A stretch of 64,000 nucleotides of DNA from an uncultured bacterium. Its GTDB lineage: Bacteria; Verrucomicrobiota; Kiritimatiellia; PWTM01. Positions 14,889 through 22,916 of this stretch are shown one piece after another. The notes under the pieces were generated by a model, which had not been told where the DNA came from, searched no databases, and saw only the letters and a list, made by a program, of their open reading frames with translations. A program made the position numbers and the translations under genes. Each line of letters begins with the position of its first letter. Position 1 is the stretch's first letter. The stretch covers positions 1 through 64,000 of the forward strand of contig CALLFZ010000034.1 in the NCBI GenBank assembly GCA_938010045.1, read 5' to 3'.

Positions 14889-17378
14889 ATGCCAGAGATA
14901 CAAATACCTGGCTACGAGATACTTGATGTCGTCGGCGACGGTGCGATGGGCATCGTGTACCGGGCCCGTCAACAGTCGCTGAACCGCCTCGTGGCCATCA
15001 AGGTGCTGCGGGAGGAACTCCGCTCCGATCCTGCCGCGATGGCGCAGTTTCGGCTCGAGGCCAACTCCGTCGCCACGCTCAAGCACCCGAACATCTTGCA
15101 AGTATACGAGGCCGGCGAGATCCATGGCATTCCATACTTCGTGATGGAGTACGTCGCGGCCTACAGTGTCGCGGACTGGCTCGCGCGTAAGGGCGTGCTC
15201 GCCGAACGAGATGTCCTCACCATCGCCGACACGGTCGCGCGCGCCCTCCAGTATGCATGGGAGAAAGTTGGCCTGATCCACTGCGATTTGAAGCCGGGCA
15301 ACATCCTGGTGGATGACGACGGCTCGGTGAAGGTCGCCGACTTCTCCGGAATCAGCCGCACCAACGTCTCGGCCGAAGCAGATTTGTTGCGTGATGTGAC
15401 CATCGGCACGCCAAACTACATGGCGCCCGAGCAGGTGCGGGGCGTGGCCGACATTGACTGTCGGGTGGACATCTACGCGCTGGGCGCCGTGATGTATCAC
15501 CTCGTCACCGGTGTGCTTCCGTTCGAGCACTGCACCGACCAAGAGGCGATGCGGCAGCAGGTGGACGGCACCCTCACCGACCCCGCCGAAGTGAATCCAG
15601 CGGTTTCGGCGCACTTTTCGATGCTGGTCGAAAAAATGATGATCAAGGACCGCGACCAGCGCCCGGGCAACTGGGAAACCGTTTTGGCCGACATCGAGCG
15701 CGTTCAGGCCGGTCTGCCGCCGCTTCCGCCTCTGGCCTATCCCGGCTCGAGCACTATTCGCCGGACCGTTCAGCCTCAGGCGGCGGCGCCGGTGGTCCGG
15801 CCAAAATCCCCGCCCGTGTTCAGTCCCCCTGAGACCGCGCTGGCGCCCCTGCCGACGACTCTCCCCCAGCGGCGTCGTCCCGTTTTATGGGTGTTAATCG
15901 GCGTGGCGGCGCTGTTGCTCGTGGCGGACCTTTTCCTTTGGTTCTTCTGGTCCCAATCTCCACTGCATCGACCGCGACGCCGCACCGCGCCGGAGGCCCC
16001 CGCGCCGGTCGAACCGCTGTCCGCACCGCCCCCGGTCGTGGTGGAGCCCTCGACGACCTCGACGCCGCCGGTGGCAGTCGCTCCACCGCATCGGCCGCCA
16101 CGGCCGCCGCGCCCCCCGCCCGCCGCGACCGCGGAGGTCGCGGCCGCCACGGGCGAGACTTCCGCCCCCCCCTCGACCGTTGAGACGTCCACGGCCACCA
16201 CGGCGACAGTCGCGCAAGCCGCCACGCATCCCCCATGGGCGGAGTATCGTGAGTATCTGCGCCTGATGCAGGACGCGATGACGGAGTGCGCCCGTCGAAA
16301 CTACGCCGGCGCGCTTGAACGGCTACGCGCCTGGCTCGGCGAACACCCCGTTCATGCGATGCGCGAGCAGATCGAACGCGAAACCGAACGCATCGCATCG
16401 GTCCAGAAGCTGTTTGACATTCTCACGAACAATTCGCGCGCCCTCTGGGGACGTCCGATCCGGTTCACCGCGGGCGTCACGGGCACCGTCCTGGCGGTGC
16501 GTGGCACCCGCGTGATCGTCTCCCGCCGCCTCGGCGAAGGTACGGCGGAGACCGATCACGACCTGCTGCGGTTTTCGCAACAGGATATCCTCGACCTCCT
16601 GCGCGCCGCCGACGAGGCCCACTTCCCCCTCCACGCCGCACGGTTTCTGCTCAGCGAACTTCAGTTCGCCGCGGTGGACATGCACATCGCGGCCGCGCAG
16701 CGGATCAGTCTGCCGACGGATGACCTTGCCGCATGGCTGGCCGATTGGCGGAGGATTGCCCTGAACATCCGGGCCGATCGCGCGGTCGACGACGTGAAAG
16801 CGAAAGTTGCGGCCGGAGAGTTTGACGCCGCCGCGGAATCTCTGTCGGCCGCCGTGCCGGCCTACCAGGGCACAGACGTGTTCGAGTGGGGCCGCGCCGC
16901 GGAGATTGCGGCGCTGGACGCCACGATCAACGCGCTATCGCGACCCACGCCGGAGCCCGCTCCGACAGAGCCCGCCACAACCGGAAAGGTCGCCCAGCCC
17001 GTGAAACCCGCCGAATCCGCTCCAACCGACACCGCCAGCGCCGCCGATATTGAGCAGCTCAATGTGGGCGAATTGGTCAGTCGTCTGCGCGAATTGGATG
17101 GTCGCGTAGTGCGCTTGCGTTTCCGCTACCGCGGCACCATCTCGGAAATCGGTCCCGGCATGTATGCGACGGATCTCGGTATGGATTCCGCCACGATTCG
17201 CGTCGAGTTTTCTCAGGAAGGCTATCGCTGGTTCCGGAATTCCGTGAGCACAGGATTCGCGCTCGACCAGCCGATCCGGGTCGCGTATGGCGTGGTGGAC
17301 GCCCGCCGACAAACGATCCGGCTGCTGGGGCGCACCATGAAACGCCGCATCGGCGGTCCGGATGAATTCCTCTGGTAA
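14889..17378 (+). CDS. Transmembrane Ser/Thr protein kinase (PknB type) with DFS motif
   Basis: The kinase domain (about 1-265) has the Gly loop GDGAMGIVYRA, the ATP lysine in VAIKVL, HCDLKPGNIL at 131-140 and APEQV. The metal-binding DFG is DFS (residues 151-153), and the HRD arginine is Cys, so this is a non-RD kinase; activity is uncertain but all catalytic Asp/Lys residues remain. A membrane helix (about 331-354) follows a proline-rich stretch, then a Pro/Thr/Ala-rich linker (about 355-455) and a roughly 370-residue extracytoplasmic region I do not recognise, ending in a possible OB-like segment (RVVRLRFRYRGTISEI). ATG 14889 has GAGG 5 nt upstream. It overlaps lpxI by 17 nt. Confidence 0.85.
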   Translation: MPEIQIPGYEILDVVGDGAMGIVYRARQQSLNRLVAIKVLREELRSDPAAMAQFRLEANSVATLKHPNILQVYEAGEIHGIPYFVMEYVAAYSVADWLARKGVLAERDVLTIADTVARALQYAWEKVGLIHCDLKPGNILVDDDGSVKVADFSGISRTNVSAEADLLRDVTIGTPNYMAPEQVRGVADIDCRVDIYALGAVMYHLVTGVLPFEHCTDQEAMRQQVDGTLTDPAEVNPAVSAHFSMLVEKMMIKDRDQRPGNWETVLADIERVQAGLPPLPPLAYPGSSTIRRTVQPQAAAPVVRPKSPPVFSPPETALAPLPTTLPQRRRPVLWVLIGVAALLLVADLFLWFFWSQSPLHRPRRRTAPEAPAPVEPLSAPPPVVVEPSTTSTPPVAVAPPHRPPRPPRPPPAATAEVAAATGETSAPPSTVETSTATTATVAQAATHPPWAEYREYLRLMQDAMTECARRNYAGALERLRAWLGEHPVHAMREQIERETERIASVQKLFDILTNNSRALWGRPIRFTAGVTGTVLAVRGTRVIVSRRLGEGTAETDHDLLRFSQQDILDLLRAADEAHFPLHAARFLLSELQFAAVDMHIAAAQRISLPTDDLAAWLADWRRIALNIRADRAVDDVKAKVAAGEFDAAAESLSAAVPAYQGTDVFEWGRAAEIAALDATINALSRPTPEPAPTEPATTGKVAQPVKPAESAPTDTASAADIEQLNVGELVSRLRELDGRVVRLRFRYRGTISEIGPGMYATDLGMDSATIRVEFSQEGYRWFRNSVSTGFALDQPIRVAYGVVDARRQTIRLLGRTMKRRIGGPDEFLW

Positions 17379-18258
17379 TCCGAACCCGGCCATCCCCGTC
17401 TCGCCGTCGTCCTCGGCCGCGCCCGAACACCTGCTGCTCATCGCCGGTCGCGGCCTCTATCCGCGGCTGCTGGCGGAATCCGCGCGGCGGCACGGCGTGC
17501 GACGCCTCTCGATCATCGCCTTCCCGGGGGAAACCGACCGCCAAGTGCGTCGTCTCGCCGACGACCTTCGGATGGTCCGCGTCGGCGCAATGACAGAGTT
17601 CCTCGAGGCGGTCCGGTCGACCGGCGCGCACGACGCTGTGCTGGCCGGGCAAATCTCACCGATCAGCCTCTTCCGCGCGCGCCCCGATGCGGCGATGATC
17701 AAGCTGCTGCGCTCCCTGCCGGCGCGCAATGCGCGCACCATCTTTGGCGCCGTCATCGCCCAACTCGCTGATCTCGGCATTCGCGTGCATCCGGCCTACC
17801 GGTTCATGGAGGACGCGATGCCCGCCGCCGGCCAACTCACCCGCCGCGCGCCCGATGACCGCGAACGCGCCGACATCGCGCTCGGGCGGCGCGTCGCGAA
17901 GGCCACGAGCGCCCTCGAAGTGGGCCAGACCGTGATCGTGAAGGAGGGTGTCGTCCTCGCCGTGGAGGCGTTCGAAGGCACCGACGCTGCGATCCGTCGC
18001 GGCGGCGCGCTCGGTGGGGCCGGAGCGGTCGTCGTGAAGACGGCCCGCACGGGCCACGATCTGCGCTACGACATTCCGGTGATCGGAGTCCGGACGATGC
18101 GCGTGATGCGCCGCGCGCGCGTGAGCGCGCTCGCGGTCGAAGCCGGCCGCACGATCCTGCTCGAACGCGATCGTTTGATCGAGGAGGCCAACCGCATGGA
18201 CCTGGCATGGATTGCAGTTCCGTCCGACGACCCCCGCCCGGAGCCCGACCACGCATGA
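17362..18258 (+). CDS. lpxI: UDP-2,3-diacylglucosamine pyrophosphatase LpxI
   Basis: Hydrolyses UDP-2,3-diacylglucosamine to lipid X and UMP, the fourth step of lipid A synthesis, in the cytoplasm. The 298-residue protein has the DUF1009/LpxI layout: an N-terminal domain opening LLLIAGRGLYPRLLAESAR, a linker with AGQISPISLF, and a C-terminal domain with the signature VVKEGVVLAVEAFEGTDAAIRRGG. LpxI replaces LpxH in alpha-proteobacteria, many deltas and PVC bacteria. The start overlaps the kinase end by 17 nt, and the stop overlaps the next start (ATGA). Confidence 0.92.
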   Translation: MNSSGNPNPAIPVSPSSSAAPEHLLLIAGRGLYPRLLAESARRHGVRRLSIIAFPGETDRQVRRLADDLRMVRVGAMTEFLEAVRSTGAHDAVLAGQISPISLFRARPDAAMIKLLRSLPARNARTIFGAVIAQLADLGIRVHPAYRFMEDAMPAAGQLTRRAPDDRERADIALGRRVAKATSALEVGQTVIVKEGVVLAVEAFEGTDAAIRRGGALGGAGAVVVKTARTGHDLRYDIPVIGVRTMRVMRRARVSALAVEAGRTILLERDRLIEEANRMDLAWIAVPSDDPRPEPDHA

Positions 18259-19202
18259 GCTCTCCGGTTCGGGTCGGCGTCGTGGGCGTGGGCAGCCTCG
18301 GCGAGCACCACGCTCGCATCTACGCCTCGCTGCCGGGCGCTGTTCTCGCCGCCGTGTATGACATCGACCGTGCCCGCGCGGCGGCCATCGCGCGCCGCCA
18401 CGGCGTCCATCCGGCCGAGTCGCTGGAGGACTTCGCCGGCCGCGTCGAGGCGGCGAGCGTCGTGGTCCCGACCGACCGCCACCGCGAGGTCGCCATGGCG
18501 CTGCTCGAGCGCGGCCTCCACGTGCTGGTCGAGAAACCGATCGCGGCGACCACCGCCGAAGCCCAGGAGATGGTCGCACTCGCCGACGCGCGCGGCCGCA
18601 TCCTGCAGGTCGGCCACGTGGAGCGGTTCAATCCCGTGCTGTCAGTCCTCGAGCGAGCGGGCGGCCGTCCCCGCTTCGTCGAAGCTCACCGGCTCGCCCC
18701 CTACCCACCCGGCCGGCCCGGCGCCCCGCCCCGTGGCACCGAGGTCAGCGTGATCCTCGACCTCATGATCCATGACCTCGAAATCCTGCTGCATCTGGTG
18801 CGCGCGCCGGTCGCCGAGATTCGCGCGGTCGGCGTGCCGGTGTTGAGCCCGACTGAGGACATCGCGAATGTCCGGTTATCCTTCGCGGACGGCACCATCG
18901 CGAACGTCACCGCCAGCCGCATCAGCCCCGAACGGATGCGCAAGATCCGCGTGTTCTACGAGCAGGCGTACGTCTCGCTCGACTATCTCAACCAGAGCGG
19001 CGAGATCTACCGGCTCGACCACGGCCGGATCGTGCGCGAGGCGGTGCCGATCGAGCGCGGCGAACCGCTGCGCAACGAGCTGGCGTCCTTCGTGGACTGC
19101 GTCGCCCGGCACGCGGAGCCGGTCGTGGACGGCCGGCAGGCCGCTCGCGCGTTGCAGCTCGCGATCGAGATCCACCGCCGGCTCACCGCCGGTCCCTCGT
19201 GA
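18255..19202 (+). CDS. Gfo/Idh/MocA-family NAD(P)-dependent oxidoreductase in the lpx operon
   Basis: 315 residues. The Rossmann N-terminus has the dinucleotide motif VGVVGVGSLGEHHARIY and the VEKPIAATTAEAQEM signature; the C-terminal alpha/beta domain has ILDLMIHDLEILLHL. ATG 18255 overlaps the lpxI stop; the frame also extends upstream inside lpxI. A dehydrogenase of this family commonly sits between lpxI and lpxB in other bacteria. It may oxidise a UDP-sugar, for example a GnnA-like step giving 3-amino-GlcNAc for lipid A, but no GnnB aminotransferase is near, so the substrate is open. Confidence 0.85.
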   Translation: MSSPVRVGVVGVGSLGEHHARIYASLPGAVLAAVYDIDRARAAAIARRHGVHPAESLEDFAGRVEAASVVVPTDRHREVAMALLERGLHVLVEKPIAATTAEAQEMVALADARGRILQVGHVERFNPVLSVLERAGGRPRFVEAHRLAPYPPGRPGAPPRGTEVSVILDLMIHDLEILLHLVRAPVAEIRAVGVPVLSPTEDIANVRLSFADGTIANVTASRISPERMRKIRVFYEQAYVSLDYLNQSGEIYRLDHGRIVREAVPIERGEPLRNELASFVDCVARHAEPVVDGRQAARALQLAIEIHRRLTAGPS

Positions 19203-20332
19203 GCACGTCGCTGCTCATGGTCGCCGGCGAGCTCTCGGGCGATCTGCACGCCGCCGCGCTGCTGGCCGCCCTCCGCGAGCAGTACGGGGCGTTGGAGGCG
19301 TGGGGCGTGGGCGGTGATCGGATGGCCGCCCAAGGCGTGCGCCTGCTCGCCCACGTCCGCGACACCGCCATCATGGGATTCGTCGAGGTCGTTCGCCATC
19401 TCGGATTCTTCCTCCGCCTCCGCCGCACCGTGCTCGACGAAGTGCGTCGCCGCCGGCCGAACCTCGCCGTTCTCGTAGATTATCCTGGATTCAATCTACG
19501 GCTCGCCCGCGATCTGCACCGCCTCGGCGTCCGCGTCGTGTACTTCATCTGCCCCCAGGTATGGGCCTGGCATCGCTCGCGCATCCCGGCCATGGCTCGC
19601 TGCGTCGACCGCCTCATCGCCATCTTCCCGTTTGAGCCCGAGGTGTTTCGCGGCACAGGCCTGCGCGTGGATTTTGTGGGCCACCCGTTCGTTGACCAAC
19701 TCGTGCCGCTGCTCGACGCGCCCCCACCGGTGGATCTTTGGCCCCCGGGGACACCGCGCGTGGCGTTGCTGCCCGGCAGCCGACGCCAAGAGATCCGTCG
19801 CATCCTGCCGCCCATGCTCGGGGCTGCCGAACTCGTTCGGCGATGCTGGCCAGATGCCGCAGTCCTCATCGCGGCAGCCGAGCCGGCGCTGCTCGACCTC
19901 CTCGGCCCGTCTGCCCAACCACACGGCGTGGCCATTGTCGCCGGACGCACGCGGGACATTCTTCGCTCGGCGGACGCCGCGTGGGTGGCGTCGGGCACCG
20001 CGACGGTCGAGGCCGCTCTCCTGCGCTGCCCGCAAGTGATCGTCTACCGAGCCCATCCTCTGAGCTACCAAATCGGCCGCCGGCTCGTCCGCGTGCCGTT
20101 CATCGGCATGGCCAACCTGATTGCTGGCGAACGCGTCTGCGCCGAACGGATCCAGCACGAGGCCACGCCGGACGCACTCGCGGCGGCGATTCATCCTCTG
20201 CTGGAGGACGGCCCCGTTCGTCGCGCGATGCTCGCGGGATACGACCGGATTCGCGAGCGACTCGGCCCACCCGGCGCCGTCGCGCGCGCCGCCGCCATCG
20301 TCGCGGAAGAGCTCTCCCCCCGCTCCCACTGA
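19199..20332 (+). CDS. lpxB: Lipid-A-disaccharide synthase
   Basis: A GT19 glycosyltransferase that joins UDP-2,3-diacylglucosamine to lipid X to form the lipid A disaccharide at the inner membrane. Signatures include VAGELSGDLHAA at the start, YPGFNLRLA, YFICPQVWAWHRSR, the hinge VGHPFVDQ, LLPGSRRQEI and the C-terminal SGTATVEAALL. At 377 aa the length is normal. GTG 19199 overlaps the preceding stop (GTGA). It is the last gene of the kinase-lpxI-oxidoreductase-lpxB operon, and a repeat cassette starts 10 bases downstream. Confidence 0.95.
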   Translation: MSTSLLMVAGELSGDLHAAALLAALREQYGALEAWGVGGDRMAAQGVRLLAHVRDTAIMGFVEVVRHLGFFLRLRRTVLDEVRRRRPNLAVLVDYPGFNLRLARDLHRLGVRVVYFICPQVWAWHRSRIPAMARCVDRLIAIFPFEPEVFRGTGLRVDFVGHPFVDQLVPLLDAPPPVDLWPPGTPRVALLPGSRRQEIRRILPPMLGAAELVRRCWPDAAVLIAAAEPALLDLLGPSAQPHGVAIVAGRTRDILRSADAAWVASGTATVEAALLRCPQVIVYRAHPLSYQIGRRLVRVPFIGMANLIAGERVCAERIQHEATPDALAAAIHPLLEDGPVRRAMLAGYDRIRERLGPPGAVARAAAIVAEELSPRSH

Positions 20333-20341
20333 ACACCGAGC

Positions 20342-20940
20342 GCCGATGGCGCTGTGGATTGCACCAGTGCCTGTCCCCAATCGAGCCCCAGTGCCTGTCC
20401 CCAATCGAGCCGCCAATCGACACGATCGCGGCTCCCAATGCGGACAGGCACCTGACCAGAAGTCATCGTAGAGCGACAGCGATCTGGTTGCGTCGTCTCC
20501 ACCTATGCCGCTCCACAAACGAAGAAAGGAAAACCGGGGAAAACAGGGGACAGGTCGCCCGCAATCCCCTAATTCGGCATCACTCCCGCCGTGGTGGCTG
20601 TCGTTTGGGCTTGTGCGGCCGGGGATGTGTCGGCCACCAACTCGCCCAGAGAGGCGCCCGAGAGCGCCTGTCCCTAACGTCCTAACGTTTCAAACGTGCC
20701 TGTCCCTAGCGCCGCCCCAGCGGCCGTCCCCGGTGCCTGTGCCCAGGGAGGTCCCAGGTGCCTGCCCCCCGGGAAGCCCAGAAGGCGTTCAGCCGTCCCG
20801 CACCGCGCTCAGGACCTTTTCAGCCGGCAGGGTCTGGAAGAAGGCGACGGGCGGTGTCAAGGACGGGAGAGTCGTTGAGGCGATCCCCGCCCGAACCGAG
20901 AGGGGTGTAGTTGAAGTTCATGCGGGTCGTATCCGCCGCC
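20342..20940. repeat. REP-like repeat cassette, copy 1 (intergenic)
   Basis: The non-coding region after lpxB holds a clustered family of short motifs around GTGCCTGTCCCC and its reverse complement. It shares both edges with the region at 39850-40452: the left edge GATGGCGCTG(T/C)G(G/A)ATTG, and a right edge of about 110 nt (20825-20939 against 40337-40451). The middle is variable. Both copies are about 0.6 kb and in the same orientation. The motif style resembles REP/REPIN elements moved by RAYT transposases, but no transposase is in the window. Confidence 0.7.
20367..20452. repeat. REP-like motif pair and inverted copy
   Basis: Two direct GTGCCTGTCCCC motifs (20367-20378, 20391-20402) lie 24 nt apart within a tandem unit. 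An inverted copy GCGGACAGGCAC (20440-20451, one mismatch) follows after 37 nt, giving a REPIN-like stem-loop. Further degenerate copies lie near 20546 (GGGGACAGG), 20664, 20696, 20732 and 20758. Confidence 0.7.
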
Positions 20941-21065
20941 CCCCCACCCGCGTCCCGGGACTGGGTGGTCGAAATATCCGTATTTCTGGGGAGAACGGCG
21001 AGACACACCGGCGCAGAACGCGGGGGCGATGGTGGCCCACGATGTTCGCCTCCCTTCGCCCGCAT
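20820..21065 (-). other. Coding-like tail of repeat cassette copy 1
   Basis: On the minus strand this stretch reads as an open frame ending DRLNDSPVLDTARRLLPDPAG. The same frame in the other cassette (40320-40598) gives DRLDGPPDLETGRRYIP, and both share (D/N)T(T/A)RM about 14 residues earlier. The preceding 25 residues also align without gaps. Two homologous segments that keep one frame suggest a decayed or short conserved coding sequence, family unknown. It may simply be part of the repeat. Confidence 0.35.
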
Positions 21066-21121
21066 CGTGATGTCCAGCTGGTTCCCTGTCGCGCAATCGG
21101 TTCGAACAACGATCGTTCTGC

Positions 21122-21150
21122 TTGCGGCAACCCGCCGCCGCGCCTATCTT
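21122..21150 (+). promoter_or_regulatory. Candidate promoter for the NifU-like gene
   Basis: TTGCGG at 21122-21127 and TATCTT at 21145-21150 are 17 nt apart. A GGGAG ribosome binding site at 21165-21169 precedes the ATG at 21175. The boxes are only partial matches. Confidence 0.35.
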
Positions 21151-21174
21151 GTACCGATCTGAACGGGAGCAGCG

Positions 21175-21456
21175 ATGAACCAACCCGACGACATGACCAC
21201 GCCCGACGCGGCCGATTCGTTCGAGGAACGAGTGCGCCGTCTCATTGACGACCAGATCAGCCCGGCGCTGGCCAGCCATGGTGGCTTCGTCCGCCTTGTC
21301 GCCGTCGAAGGCCACGATGTACTGCTCGAGCTGGGCGGGGGGTGTCGCGGGTGCCCTGGTGCCCGCATGACCGTTCACCGCGGCATCGAGGCATTCCTCC
21401 GGGAACAGTTACCCGAACTCGGCCGAGTCATTGACGTGACCGACCACGGCCGCTGA
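21175..21456 (+). CDS. NifU C-terminal-domain iron-sulfur scaffold protein
   Basis: A 93-residue stand-alone NifU C-terminal domain. Residues 18-90 carry the family layout (RVRRLIDDQISPALASHGGFVRLV) and the cluster-binding pair in GGCRGCPGARMT, CxxC near residues 57-60. Such proteins carry or deliver Fe-S clusters in general assembly. A NifU domain alone does not indicate nitrogen fixation. A GGGAG ribosome binding site sits 5 nt before the ATG. It converges with the NYN-domain gene, whose last base abuts this stop. Confidence 0.88.
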   Translation: MNQPDDMTTPDAADSFEERVRRLIDDQISPALASHGGFVRLVAVEGHDVLLELGGGCRGCPGARMTVHRGIEAFLREQLPELGRVIDVTDHGR

Positions 21457-21921
21457 TTACGGCGATGTAGAAAACGCATCGCCGAGTCGGCGATCAAACC
21501 CCGGGCTGGGCGACGCCCGCTGGGACGGCGTCCGAATGGCCTCGCAGCGTTCCAAAAACTCGCTACATCCCATCGTCTCGACGCCCGCCGCCTCCGCGGA
21601 CTGGCGCACTGCACGGTCCGAGGTGACCACCAGCAACCCCGCTGGCGTCATTGCGCGTCGCACTTCACGTTCGATCCAGAGGTCCGCGCTGAACGGCGCC
21701 CGCGCGAACACCACCTCCACCACTGTGGAGAGCGCCTCAACGTCCGCATCGCCGCGCCCGTCAAAGACGATGGTCACCCGATCCGCCAGCGCGCCCACCA
21801 TTCGCTCGATCCGTCGGATCAGCCGCGCGCGCGCAGAATCCCCGCCGCGGCCGGCGGGCGGGCCTTCGATGTGGTGCAACAGGTTGTAACCGTCCACGAA
21901 GGCATGCCGCCATCGGCTCAT
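21457..21921 (-). CDS. NYN (YacP/Rae1-like) domain ribonuclease
   Basis: A 154-residue PIN-like protein. The opening FVDGYNLLHH, then TIVFDGRGDADVE and VVTSDRAVRQSA, place the conserved acidic residues of the NYN/YacP family. YacP relatives such as Rae1 cut ribosome-bound mRNA. ATG 21921 overlaps the stop of the CNNM/CBS gene upstream, so it is the last gene of the minus-strand operon. The final 30 residues (PSQRASPSPGFDRR) appear unstructured. Confidence 0.8.
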   Translation of the reverse strand: MSRWRHAFVDGYNLLHHIEGPPAGRGGDSARARLIRRIERMVGALADRVTIVFDGRGDADVEALSTVVEVVFARAPFSADLWIEREVRRAMTPAGLLVVTSDRAVRQSAEAAGVETMGCSEFLERCEAIRTPSQRASPSPGFDRRLGDAFSTSP

Positions 21922-22916
21922 GCGCGCCCCCCCCCGGCCGGCGTCGGCGTTTTCGGCTGGCCCACCATGATCGCCAGCACGTCCTCGAGCGTCAGGATGC
22001 CGGTGACCTGCCCCCGATCATCGGCCACCAGCATCAGCGGCTGCCGCGTCACACGCATCCGCGGCATCACATGATCGGCAATGGTGTGCTCGGCGACCAT
22101 TTGCGGCCGGCGCATGTAGTGATCCACCGTACGCTGCTCGCTCTCGGCGTCGGCCAGCACATCGTAAATATTCACGACACCCTCGATCGCGCCCGTCACT
22201 GGATCGCGCACCGGGAACCGCGAGAGATCCGTCCGCCGGGCAATCTCGAGCAGTTCCGGGACGGGAAGCCCCTTCGGCACCACGGTCGCCTGCTCGATGG
22301 GCCGCATGATGTCCCGGCAACGAATGCCGCCGATGCGGATGACGCCCGTGATCATATTGGCCTCCACCGGGGAGAGAATACCGCTTTGACGGCCCTCGTG
22401 CGCCAGATGGACAAACTCCTCCCGGGTCAGCAAGGGAGCCGCGGCGGCGTCGCTCGCCGCCCGCCCGAGCAGCGGCCGGAGAAGCGCCGCGAGCACGACG
22501 CGGGCGGGCCACAGCACGATCGAGGCCGCGCGCAGTACGCCCGCCCACGGCAACACGCGGTGCGTCGGAAACGCCTGGAACCACGCCTTCGGCACATATT
22601 CGCCGAACACCAGTAGCACAAGGGTCACCGCCGCGCCCGCCATCGCCTCCGCCCAGGGCCAGCCCGTACGCAACGCCATGTGCGCCGCGACGACCGCCAT
22701 CGTCACGTGGCACAAATTCGTTCCCACCAGCGTCGTGCCGAGCAGAACGTCCGGCCGCTCGAGCATCGCCTCGATCGCCGCCGCGCCCCGCACGCGATGT
22801 TGAACGAGATGGCGCAGGCGCAGCCGGTTGATCGCGACCACCCCGGTCTCGATGCCCGCGAAGAACGCGCTACCGACGAGCGCCAGCGCCAGCAGGATCA
22901 GGTCCGCCGCGATCAC
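21918..22916 (-). CDS. CNNM/CBS-domain membrane protein (second of pair)
   Basis: 332 residues: a DUF21/CNNM transmembrane domain (about 1-150) with three or four helices (LILLALALVGSAFFAGIETGVVAINRLRLRHL), then a CBS pair (about 190-320, from RCDRIMRP-like text GIRCRDIMRPIEQATVVP to ILTLEDVLAIMVG). The family is linked to Mg2+ or other cation transport. It lacks the C-terminal CorC_HlyC domain that its partner upstream has. GTG 22916 overlaps the partner stop (GTGA); the frame extends further inside that gene without a better start. Confidence 0.85.
   Translation of the reverse strand: MIAADLILLALALVGSAFFAGIETGVVAINRLRLRHLVQHRVRGAAAIEAMLERPDVLLGTTLVGTNLCHVTMAVVAAHMALRTGWPWAEAMAGAAVTLVLLVFGEYVPKAWFQAFPTHRVLPWAGVLRAASIVLWPARVVLAALLRPLLGRAASDAAAAPLLTREEFVHLAHEGRQSGILSPVEANMITGVIRIGGIRCRDIMRPIEQATVVPKGLPVPELLEIARRTDLSRFPVRDPVTGAIEGVVNIYDVLADAESEQRTVDHYMRRPQMVAEHTIADHVMPRMRVTRQPLMLVADDRGQVTGILTLEDVLAIMVGQPKTPTPAGGGRA

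Noticed and set aside
21175-21456. Nitrogen fixation inferred from the NifU-like gene and the NifA-like activator
   Set aside because: Stand-alone NifU C-terminal domains are general Fe-S proteins, and the activator lies beside glutamine synthetase. No nif structural gene is present.
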